Assembly: GCA_029287755.1 (NCBI GenBank)
Contig: JARFQM010000312.1
Coordinates: 1 to 11,707 of the forward strand
DNA: 11,707 nucleotides
Source of the DNA: Desulfofustis sp.
GTDB lineage: Bacteria > Desulfobacterota > Desulfobulbia > Desulfobulbales > Desulfocapsaceae
Direction: 5' to 3'
The notes beneath the pieces are model-generated. The model ran no database searches. It was given only the letters and a program-made list of their open reading frames with translations, and was not told where the DNA came from. Below, piece after piece: positions 5,822 to 11,707 of this stretch. The first letter of the stretch is position 1; each line of letters begins with the position of its first letter. The translations under genes and the position numbers were made by a program.

Positions 5822-6619
5822 ATGGGCACCTACCAATGGGACAGCAGGGATTATGAACTCCATTCCCGGGCCCAGCAGGGCTGGGCCCGGGAGTTGCTGG
5901 GGAAACTGTCCCTCAGAGGGACGGAAAGGCTGCTCGATATCGGCTGCGGCGACGGCAAGGTGACCGCTGAAATCGCCGGGCTGCTCGGCGAAGGCAGGGT
6001 AATCGGTATCGACAGCTCGGAATCGATGATAGCCTTGGCGACCACGCGGTGTCCGCCCGCAGATCACAGCAACCTTAGCTTCAGGCTCATGGATGCGGTC
6101 AATATGCATTTCGACGGCCTCTTTGATGTGGTATTTTCCAATGCCGCCCTGCACTGGGTGAAAGATCACCGACCCGTAGTGAGATCGATCTCTGCGTGCC
6201 TTAAACCCGGCGGCAGGATCCTGCTGCAGATGGGAGGGCGGGGCAATGCCGGGGCCGTTGTCGAGGTCCTGGACAGACTGTTGGGGCTGCCCAAATATGA
6301 ACGCTATTTTGCAGGATTTGAGTTTCCTTATGGCTTCCATGGGATTGAATACTACCAGGACCTGCTGGCTGAGGCGGGATTTGTAAACTGCCGCGTGGAA
6401 CTTATCGACAAGGATATGGAGCACGACGGCGTTGCAGGGCTCAAGGGCTGGATACGAACTACCTGGCTGCCCTATACCGGGCGGCTCGACAACTTGACCA
6501 GAGACGAGTTCATAGAAGAACTGGCTGAAAGATATTTGCAACAGGTGCCGCTGGATGCGCAGGGCAGGGCACATGTGGCCATGGTACGCCTCGAGGTCGA
6601 GGCCCGCAAGCCGCAGTGA
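5822..6619 (+). CDS. Class I SAM-dependent methyltransferase (trans-aconitate methyltransferase-like)
   Basis: A 265-residue cytoplasmic methyltransferase. Motif I is LLDIGCGDGKVT (37-48), the acidic residue after strand 2 is in GIDSSESM (62-69), and motif II/III reads FDVVFSNAALHWVKDH (101-116), followed by CLKPGGRILLQ. The SNAALHWV-DH block is typical of the trans-aconitate 2-methyltransferase group, but many relatives of unknown substrate share it, so I do not assign the symbol tam. An AGGA lies four bases before the ATG, and the gene starts 22 bases after the exporter stop. The C-terminal half (about 150-265) is longer than the core fold and probably forms a substrate lid. Methyltransferase fold is firm; substrate unknown. 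Confidence 0.9.
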   Translation: MGTYQWDSRDYELHSRAQQGWARELLGKLSLRGTERLLDIGCGDGKVTAEIAGLLGEGRVIGIDSSESMIALATTRCPPADHSNLSFRLMDAVNMHFDGLFDVVFSNAALHWVKDHRPVVRSISACLKPGGRILLQMGGRGNAGAVVEVLDRLLGLPKYERYFAGFEFPYGFHGIEYYQDLLAEAGFVNCRVELIDKDMEHDGVAGLKGWIRTTWLPYTGRLDNLTRDEFIEELAERYLQQVPLDAQGRAHVAMVRLEVEARKPQ

Positions 6620-6644
6620 AGAAGAGGAGCAAGAGAACAGGCAG

Positions 6645-7448
6645 ATGAAGGACGTACATATCGCCATCACCAACGACGACGGCATCCACTCTCCGGGGCT
6701 CAGGGCCGCAGTGGAGGCGGTGGCCGATCTCGGCAGAATCACCATTATCGCCCCCACCGATCAGCAGACAGCCACCGGACGGGGGTTGACCGGCAACAAG
6801 CAGTCCCGGCTCGAGAGGTTGGCTTATCCCGGCGGCCCCTCTTCTCTGGAGGCCTATCACTGCCCCTGCTCTCCGGCCCAGGTGGTACGCCATGCGATGT
6901 TCACCCTGTTTCGCAGCGAGAAACCCGATATCCTGATATCCGGCATTAACTACGGTGAAAACCTCGGCAATATGATCAGCTGCTCAGGCACCGTCGGCGC
7001 AGCCCTGGAGGCCTCGAGTCACGGCGTCCCCGGCCTGGCCGTGTCCAAACAGACCGATATCGCCTCCCACCACAACTACACGCCCCAGGATTGGCGGGGT
7101 GCCGCCCACTTTCTCAGGAAGTTCACCACCCTGGTCCTGAGCAGGGAACTGCCGGCGGATGTCGATCTGCTCAAGATAGATGTTCCCGATGGGGCCGATG
7201 AACAGACCGGATGGCTGATGACCAGGCTCTCCCGATCCTCCTATTACACCAAGCACCTCGACAATACTTCGATTGCTACCAGGGTATGCGACTTCAAGAC
7301 GCGGATCGTGGTGGCCGAGGAAGAACTTGAAAGCGACTCGGACATCTATGCCTTGGCTGTGGAAAAACAGGTTGCGGTGACGCCGCTGAGCCTCGATTTT
7401 ACTTCCCGGGTAGATCTGTCCACTTTGCGCGATGCTCTTGCCTCCTAG
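6645..7448 (+). CDS. surE: SurE-like 5'/3'-nucleotidase, divergent subfamily
   Basis: A 267-residue metal-dependent phosphatase of the SurE family, which dephosphorylates nucleoside 5'- and 3'-monophosphates. The N-terminus has ITNDDGIHSPGLRA (8-21) with metal ligands Asp11 and Asp12. ISGINYGENLG (98-108) carries Asn102, the fourth ligand in known structures, and SGTVGAALE follows. The ligand serine (Ser39 in the Thermotoga enzyme) aligns without gaps to Thr42 in TDQQTATGRG, a loop that also differs from the usual RSGAS pattern. The start is the ATG at 6645, since the NDDG block must lie about ten residues from the N-terminus. The ribosome site is weak (AGG close to the ATG, GGAG further up). 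Not next to pcm or rpoS, the usual enterobacterial partners. Confidence 0.92.
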   Translation: MKDVHIAITNDDGIHSPGLRAAVEAVADLGRITIIAPTDQQTATGRGLTGNKQSRLERLAYPGGPSSLEAYHCPCSPAQVVRHAMFTLFRSEKPDILISGINYGENLGNMISCSGTVGAALEASSHGVPGLAVSKQTDIASHHNYTPQDWRGAAHFLRKFTTLVLSRELPADVDLLKIDVPDGADEQTGWLMTRLSRSSYYTKHLDNTSIATRVCDFKTRIVVAEEELESDSDIYALAVEKQVAVTPLSLDFTSRVDLSTLRDALAS

Positions 7449-7463
7449 GACGGGGTGTCTAGT

Positions 7464-8399
7464 ATGGTTTCCCTGCACATAAGGACACCGCTGCTGGAAT
7501 CGACCCCTCTGTCCCAGGTTGCCGGCTCGGAGGTCTGGCTGAAAATGGAGGCCATGCAGCCCTGCGGTTCTTTCAAGCTCCGCGGCATTGGCCGGGCCTG
7601 CAGCCATCACGCCGCCCGGGGAGTACAGGGGCTGGTGAGCTCGTCCGGCGGCAACGCCGGCATCGCGGTGGCTTACTGCGGGAGGAAACTGGGACTTCCG
7701 GTGACGGTGGTGGTGCCGTTGTCGACGCCTGAACTGGCCCAAGAAATGATTCGCGGCGAGCAGGCGGAAGTGATTGTCAGCGGCGAGTCCTGGCAGGAGG
7801 CCCATGGCCATGCGCAAAGTCTCTGTGGACCGGATCGGGTGCTGATCCACCCGTTCGATGACCCGCTGCTTTGGGAAGGGCACGCGACGCTCATTGAAGA
7901 GACGGCGCGGAGCGGGCTGCGACCGGATGCGGTGCTGCTTTCGGTGGGCGGAGGCGGGTTGCTCTGCGGGGTGCTGGAGGGGCTGCATAGCAACGGGATG
8001 GCGGATGTACCCGTACTGGCTGTGGAGACCCGCGGTGCGGCGTCGCTGGGCGCCTCCCTGGCGGCAGGCCGCCACCTTGAACTGAAGCGCATAGCCACCG
8101 TGGCCACCTCGCTTGGCGCCAAGAAGGTGGCAGCCAGGGCATGGGAGTGGTGCGGCCGCCATAATGTCACAAGTTTCAGCGTCTCTGACCTGGAGGCGGT
8201 GGAAAGCTGCCTGCGGTTCGCCGCCGATCACCGGGTCCTGGTCGAGCCGGCCTGCGGCGCCTCGCTTGCGGCCGTGTATGGACGACACCCGTTTTTACGC
8301 GGCAAGAAGAGGATCCTGCTGGTGGTCTGCGGCGGTGTCGGCGTCAGCTTCGAGCAGCTTCTGGAGTGGCAGCAACATCTCGAGAGAGAAAAACAATAA
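7464..8399 (+). CDS. PLP-dependent L-serine/threonine dehydratase (SDH type)
   Basis: A 311-residue fold-type II pyridoxal-phosphate enzyme that deaminates L-serine or L-threonine to pyruvate or 2-oxobutyrate plus ammonia. The PLP lysine is Lys38 in CGSFKLRGIG; the cofactor ring loop is SSSGGNAG (59-66); the phosphate cup is VGGGGLLCGV (161-170). VEPACGASLA matches the region that binds the monovalent cation in animal serine dehydratase. CGGVGVS places Cys289 where animal SDH has the cysteine that contacts the PLP nitrogen. There is no ACT domain, so no isoleucine feedback is expected. I chose the ATG at 7464 because MVSLHIRTPL fits the family N-terminus and GGGG lies eight bases upstream; a GTG at 7455 is possible. 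The gap to surE is 15 bases. Confidence 0.9.
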   Translation: MVSLHIRTPLLESTPLSQVAGSEVWLKMEAMQPCGSFKLRGIGRACSHHAARGVQGLVSSSGGNAGIAVAYCGRKLGLPVTVVVPLSTPELAQEMIRGEQAEVIVSGESWQEAHGHAQSLCGPDRVLIHPFDDPLLWEGHATLIEETARSGLRPDAVLLSVGGGGLLCGVLEGLHSNGMADVPVLAVETRGAASLGASLAAGRHLELKRIATVATSLGAKKVAARAWEWCGRHNVTSFSVSDLEAVESCLRFAADHRVLVEPACGASLAAVYGRHPFLRGKKRILLVVCGGVGVSFEQLLEWQQHLEREKQ

Positions 8400-8418
8400 T
8401 TTCACACACGAGTCAGTT

Positions 8419-9096
8419 ATGGAAAAGCAACCCGCAAATTGTGCCCGCTGTCCCTTTAAGATCGCAGACCGGTTATGCCGGGAGGCGCAGGGCAAATCCC
8501 CCGATTTCTGCCCCACCGCCAACCTGCAGGAGCTGGTTGGGCAAAGTCTCGACGAATACAGGACCCATGACGACCTGCACGAGTTCGCCAGGCAGGCTTC
8601 TATTCAGGAGTCCAGCGGCTATGGAAACCGTGATCAGGGCTATGAAAACGTCAGGCCGATCAAACCCAGGATCGAAGAAATCATCGAATTTGCCGAGCGC
8701 ATGAATTACAAGAAGCTGGGCATGGCTTTCTGCATCGGTTTGCGCAAAGAGGCCCAGGCCATTGAAAAACTGATCGGCGCCCGGGGATTTGAAATGGTCA
8801 CGGTGGTCTGCAAAGTGGGCAGAAGCTCCAAGCAGACCATTGGACTCGACCGGTCCGAGCAGATCGACCCTGCCAAAGACGAGGCCATGTGCAACCCTGT
8901 CCTGCAGGCTATGGTCCTGAATCGGGAAAAGACCGATTTCAACATCCTGCTGGGCCTCTGTGTCGGCCACGATTCTCTTTTCTTCAAATATTCAGAGGCG
9001 CTCTGTACAGTCCTGGCGGTAAAAGACAGACTCCTGGGACACAACCCATTGGCCGCAGTCTACAACCTCGATAGTTACTACAGAGCGCTTAAATAA
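8419..9096 (+). CDS. DUF1847 family protein, predicted metal-binding
   Basis: A 225-residue cytoplasmic protein of the DUF1847 family, whose function is unknown. The N-terminus carries four cysteines as C-x2-C-x8-C-x10-C (Cys8, 11, 20, 31, the last in FCPT), suggesting a zinc or iron-sulfur site. The remainder is a conserved alpha/beta domain with KLGMAFCIGLRKEA, VVCKVG, MCNPVLQA, LLGLCVGHDSLFFKYSEA and VKDRLLGHNPLAA, which hold further conserved cysteines and histidines. The family occurs mostly in anaerobes, from general knowledge. The ATG at 8419 begins just before the cysteine block, but only a weak GAG serves as ribosome site. It closes the five-gene run, 19 bases after the dehydratase. 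Its TAA touches the convergent SGNH stop with no gap. Confidence 0.88.
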   Translation: MEKQPANCARCPFKIADRLCREAQGKSPDFCPTANLQELVGQSLDEYRTHDDLHEFARQASIQESSGYGNRDQGYENVRPIKPRIEEIIEFAERMNYKKLGMAFCIGLRKEAQAIEKLIGARGFEMVTVVCKVGRSSKQTIGLDRSEQIDPAKDEAMCNPVLQAMVLNREKTDFNILLGLCVGHDSLFFKYSEALCTVLAVKDRLLGHNPLAAVYNLDSYYRALK

Positions 9097-9909
9097 TCAG
9101 TTTTCCTGCAGCGCCCGTTGAATGGTGCGGTGGATGATCGAACCGATTTTCCTGAAGCCGGCCGGGGACGGGTGTATCTCATTGCGCCACTGGTTGGGGG
9201 AGAGGGTACCCTGGGTAGCGGCAATGAACAGCTTCCCCGGGTACTTTGCCTCTACCCGGGCCAGGCGCTCACCGAAACGTTCGAGCATGAATCTGATTAC
9301 CGCCTGCTGTTCGGCCGCATTGGTGAACTGTTTCTCCATCAGGAAGGGGTAGATCCAGGCTTCGCCGATGGGAAACAGATCAAACAGTTCGTAGCCCTCC
9401 GGCGAAGGGACACAGAAATCGTAGTTGTGGCTCACCACTTTGACCTCGGGATTCAGCGAATAGTAGAGCACCCGTTCCAGCAGCTCAACGTAGACCGACT
9501 CGATCAGGTCGAGCTTGTTGTCGAGCCGCTCGATCTCGATGCAGTCCTGCCATTGGGCGCAGCTCTGCCTGGGTTTGAGAAAGAGGTCGAAATCATACCT
9601 GCCGACGATATCGTTGCCGCCCCCGGAAAAGAGGATGATATCGAATTCCTTGGTGCCGAGCCGCTTGGTGAAGCCGAATTTCTGTTCACCGGTCATCATC
9701 GAGGCGACCTCGTCGCCGATGCTGGCCGTCGAATAGATTGCATAGTAGCTTCGTTCGGCCAGAATCTGAACGATGTTGGAGGGCGCGCCAAAGGCTATGT
9801 AACGGCGGGGGTAGGCAAACCAGGAGTCGCCCTCGGCGAGGATTCTGGTCGCTCCGGGGTAGTCCCGTACCAACCGGTTATAGCCTCTGGAATCGGTGGT
9901 ATAGGGCAT
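9097..9909 (-). CDS. SGNH/GDSL-type hydrolase without signal peptide
   Basis: A 270-residue protein with the SGNH hydrolase blocks: ILAEGDSWFAYP (23-34) with nucleophile Ser29; a glycine at SIGDE (block II, about Gly65); ILFSGGGNDIVG (92-103) with Asn99 for the oxyanion hole; and WRNEIHPSPAGF (241-252) with catalytic His246. The position three before His246, usually Asp, is Asn243, so a Ser-His dyad is likely. GDSW replaces the commoner GDS(L/I/Y). No signal peptide or membrane segment is seen, so it should act in the cytoplasm; esterase, lipase or acyl-hydrolase activity is possible, substrate unknown. AAGGAG six bases before the ATG fixes the start. It follows lolD by 50 bases on the same strand, likely cotranscribed. 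Confidence 0.85.
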   Translation of the reverse strand: MPYTTDSRGYNRLVRDYPGATRILAEGDSWFAYPRRYIAFGAPSNIVQILAERSYYAIYSTASIGDEVASMMTGEQKFGFTKRLGTKEFDIILFSGGGNDIVGRYDFDLFLKPRQSCAQWQDCIEIERLDNKLDLIESVYVELLERVLYYSLNPEVKVVSHNYDFCVPSPEGYELFDLFPIGEAWIYPFLMEKQFTNAAEQQAVIRFMLERFGERLARVEAKYPGKLFIAATQGTLSPNQWRNEIHPSPAGFRKIGSIIHRTIQRALQEN

Positions 9910-9959
9910 GTGGTACTCCTTGCAGTGATCACCGCTGCCGGTTCAGCAGACGTCTTGTT

Positions 9960-10655
9960 CTATTCCGGGGTTAACGCTGTTTCACCCAGGATGCCGTCAC
10001 TCAAGGTCAGACAGCGGTCCATCTGATCGGCCAGCAGCCTATTGTGGGTGACCATCAGCACCGCCAGCGAACGGTCCCTGCTGATCGATTTAAGCAGATT
10101 GAAGACCATTTCCCCTGCTCTACTGTCGAGGTTGCCGGTCGGCTCGTCGGCCAGCAGCAGTTCCGGTTCCATGATAAGCGCCCGGGCCAGCGCGGTGCGC
10201 TGCTGCTCGCCGCCGGACAGTTCGTGCACCCGGTGCTGTTGCCGATGATCGAGTTCAACCGCAGCCAGCAGGCGTCGGGCAGGTTCTTCGGCCTCCGTTA
10301 TCGATCTGCCCGAGATCAGGGCCGGCATCATGACATTCTCCAGGGCGCTGAATTCGGGCAGCAGATGATGAAATTGAAAGATAAAGCCCAGCGATCTGTT
10401 GCGAAAGGCCGCCAGCTCTTTATCGCCCTTCTGGTCGAGACGGCTCCCCTTGAACAGCAGCTGGCCGCCAGTGGCCGGAGCCAGGGTGCCGAGAATCTGC
10501 AGCAGGGTTGTTTTGCCCGAGCCGGAGGCACCGATGATGGCCGTCATTTCTCCGGGCTGTACCATGAGGTTGATGCCTTTGAGCACCTCGACCTCCTTGA
10601 GCCCGTTGGCGTAAGTTTTGCGCAGTTCGGTCGCCTGCAGCAGCGCTAGGGTCAT
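9960..10655 (-). CDS. lolD: Lipoprotein-releasing system ATP-binding protein LolD
   Basis: A 231-residue ABC ATPase of the MacB/LolD type at normal length. It drives release of outer-membrane lipoproteins from the inner membrane to LolA. Motifs: Walker A GASGSGKT (42-49), Q-loop Gln94 in [18 protein letters not shown] (the LolD-type segment that contacts the membrane subunits), signature LSGGEQQR (146-153), Walker B LLLADEP (166-172), then TGNLD, and His204. The start is the ATG at 10655, with GGAGG seven bases upstream; the frame runs further upstream only inside lolC. Its ATG overlaps the lolC TGA by four bases (ATGA), so the two are coupled. Assignment is firm given the adjacent LolC-type permease. 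Confidence 0.95.
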   Translation of the reverse strand: MTLALLQATELRKTYANGLKEVEVLKGINLMVQPGEMTAIIGASGSGKTTLLQILGTLAPATGGQLLFKGSRLDQKGDKELAAFRNRSLGFIFQFHHLLPEFSALENVMMPALISGRSITEAEEPARRLLAAVELDHRQQHRVHELSGGEQQRTALARALIMEPELLLADEPTGNLDSRAGEMVFNLLKSISRDRSLAVLMVTHNRLLADQMDRCLTLSDGILGETALTPE

Positions 10656-11707
10656 GAGAGCACCTCCGCCGGCTTCACCCGCGACGCTTTCCAGGAAGGA
10701 TAGATGGTGGCCGACAGGCTGATGATGATCGAACAGCAGGCGATGATGGTCACATCGGCGGGCAATACCTTGATGGGCAGGGTGGTCATCGGATAGACGT
10801 TGGAGGGCAGCTCGATGAACTGATACCTGGAGAGCAGCTCGCAAAGCCCGAGTCCGCCTAATACGCCAAGCACCGTCCCGGTCAGAGAAATGACCAGTCC
10901 CTGGAGAAAGAAGATCTTCATGATCGAGCCCGAGGTTGCGCCCATCGATTTGAGGATGGCGATATCCCGGCCTTTTTCCATTACCAGCATGATCAGGGCG
11001 CTGATAATGTTGAGCGCGGCCACTAAAATGATCAGCGCCACACAGATGAACATACCGATTTTTTCGAGCTTGAAGGCGGCGAACAGGTTGCGGTTCATCG
11101 ACATCCAGTCGCGGGCTATGGTGCCTGCCCCGACTTTTTCAACGATCGCCTGGGCCACCCGGTCAGCCTCGTTGAGCAGCTTCTTGTCGACCAGTACCTC
11201 GATGCCGTGGGCCACGTCGCCGATCTCGAGAAACTGCTGGACCGCGTGAATATGCATATAGGCGAGTGAGGAGTCATACTCGTACATGCCCGACTCGAAC
11301 ACCCCGGCCACCCGGCAGGTTTTGATTTTCGGAATCACCCCCATGGGTGTCAGCGGGCCCGCAGGAGAGATAAGTCTGACCTTGCCGCCCAACCCCACTC
11401 TCAGATCGTTTGCGAGTTGGGCGCCGATGATGATCGGCGGCAGCCTCTCATCTTTATCGAAGCTCAAATCGTCGATACTGCCGGCAATCATCTGAGCGGA
11501 CAGGCTGACCACGTTTCTGGCCGTTTCCGGCTCGATGCCCCGCAGAATGATGCCGGCGCCGCCGGTGGTACCGCTCAACAGGGTTTGGGCATAGAGATAG
11601 GGGGTCGCGCCGTTGACGCCTTCAACGCTCAGGACCTGGTCGCGCATCAGTTCGTAGTTGTCGATCGAGCCCTCGACACGCTGGACAATGATATGGCTGT
11701 TGATACC
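10652..11707 (-). CDS. lolC: Lipoprotein-releasing system permease LolC/LolE family (partial, N-terminus outside window)
   Basis: The visible 351 codons run to the end of the window without a start; INSHIIVQRVEG just inside the window edge shows that the reading frame continues beyond it. The periplasmic domain occupies about residues 1-210 of the fragment. Three membrane segments follow, near 217-243, 265-290 and 315-337, with the conserved cytoplasmic MEKGRDIAILKSMGA between the first two. The end, [16 protein letters not shown], is the standard FtsX/LolC C-terminus. With LolD it forms the complex that extracts lipoproteins. LolC and LolE cannot be told apart here; with one permease visible, a homodimeric LolF-like arrangement is possible. 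The first membrane segment lies outside the window. Confidence 0.94.
   Translation of the reverse strand, partial: GINSHIIVQRVEGSIDNYELMRDQVLSVEGVNGATPYLYAQTLLSGTTGGAGIILRGIEPETARNVVSLSAQMIAGSIDDLSFDKDERLPPIIIGAQLANDLRVGLGGKVRLISPAGPLTPMGVIPKIKTCRVAGVFESGMYEYDSSLAYMHIHAVQQFLEIGDVAHGIEVLVDKKLLNEADRVAQAIVEKVGAGTIARDWMSMNRNLFAAFKLEKIGMFICVALIILVAALNIISALIMLVMEKGRDIAILKSMGATSGSIMKIFFLQGLVISLTGTVLGVLGGLGLCELLSRYQFIELPSNVYPMTTLPIKVLPADVTIIACCSIIISLSATIYPSWKASRVKPAEVLS

Noticed and set aside
5774..6757. 327-codon open frame on - opposite the methyltransferase
   Set aside because: It runs antisense to a gene with clear SAM-binding motifs and ends inside the LysE-type gene; no motif is seen.
6984..8288. 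434-codon open frame on - opposite surE and the dehydratase
   Set aside because: It mirrors two well-supported genes in GC-rich DNA, has low-complexity composition rich in Arg, His, Gln and Gly, and shows no recognisable motif.
8113..8418. 102-codon upstream extension of the DUF1847 frame
   Set aside because: It overlaps the dehydratase gene out of frame; the cysteine-rich family start fits the ATG at 8419.
9118..10026. 302-codon open frame on + opposite the SGNH hydrolase
   Set aside because: Shadow of a gene with clear catalytic blocks and a strong ribosome site; no domain seen in the antisense product.
10656..10844. 63-codon upstream extension of lolD
   Set aside because: It lies within lolC in another frame; ATG at 10655 has GGAGG seven bases upstream and the family N-terminus.

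Overview
This window looks like ordinary chromosome from a Gram-negative bacterium of moderately high GC. An inner-membrane LolCD lipoprotein-releasing system implies an outer membrane. A DUF1847 metal-binding-type protein and the gene mix lean towards the Desulfobacterota (anaerobic deltaproteobacterial lineages), but that placement is an inference from gene content only. I see no phage, transposon, CRISPR, rRNA or tRNA signal.

Layout. (1) Positions 1-162 hold the C-terminal end of a D-2-hydroxyacid dehydrogenase on the + strand. (2) Positions 159-4252 (- strand) are a TPP-riboswitch-controlled thiamin salvage operon, read in the order riboswitch, thiM, thiE, thiZ, thiX, thiY. It encodes thiazole kinase, thiamin-phosphate synthase and an ABC importer of the pyrimidine-precursor (ThiXYZ/NMT1) type. 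No thiD or tenA lies in the window. Between the aptamer and thiM, complementary segments suggest a translational switch that hides the thiM Shine-Dalgarno. (3) Positions 4253-4515 are an AT-rich divergent control region. It ends in a good promoter with a 7-bp inverted repeat ahead of a 63-codon basic, cysteine-tailed small protein (4516-4707). (4) Positions 4798-5038 (- strand) hold a decayed glutathione S-transferase gene that keeps its ribosome site, N-terminus and C-terminus but has lost the middle and the reading frame. (5) Positions 5179-9096 (+ strand) are five closely spaced genes that look like one operon: LysE/RhtB exporter, SAM methyltransferase, SurE-like nucleotidase, SDH-type serine/threonine dehydratase, and a DUF1847 protein. 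(6) Positions 9097-11707 (- strand) hold lolC (cut by the window end), lolD and a cytoplasmic SGNH-type hydrolase.

How they work together. The thi operon takes up a pyrimidine precursor, phosphorylates the thiazole alcohol and joins the two halves into thiamin phosphate, with TPP feedback at the leader. LolC and LolD form the inner-membrane ATPase complex that releases lipoproteins to LolA. The five-gene + strand set combines amino acid export, amino acid deamination, nucleotide dephosphorylation and methylation; its shared purpose is not evident from the sequence. Both complete convergent junctions (159-162 and 9096/9097) have no spacer at all. I did not find a convincingly new system. The best leads are the GST deletion remnant, the thiM leader switch, the operator-bearing small gene, and the SGNH hydrolase joined to lolCD.
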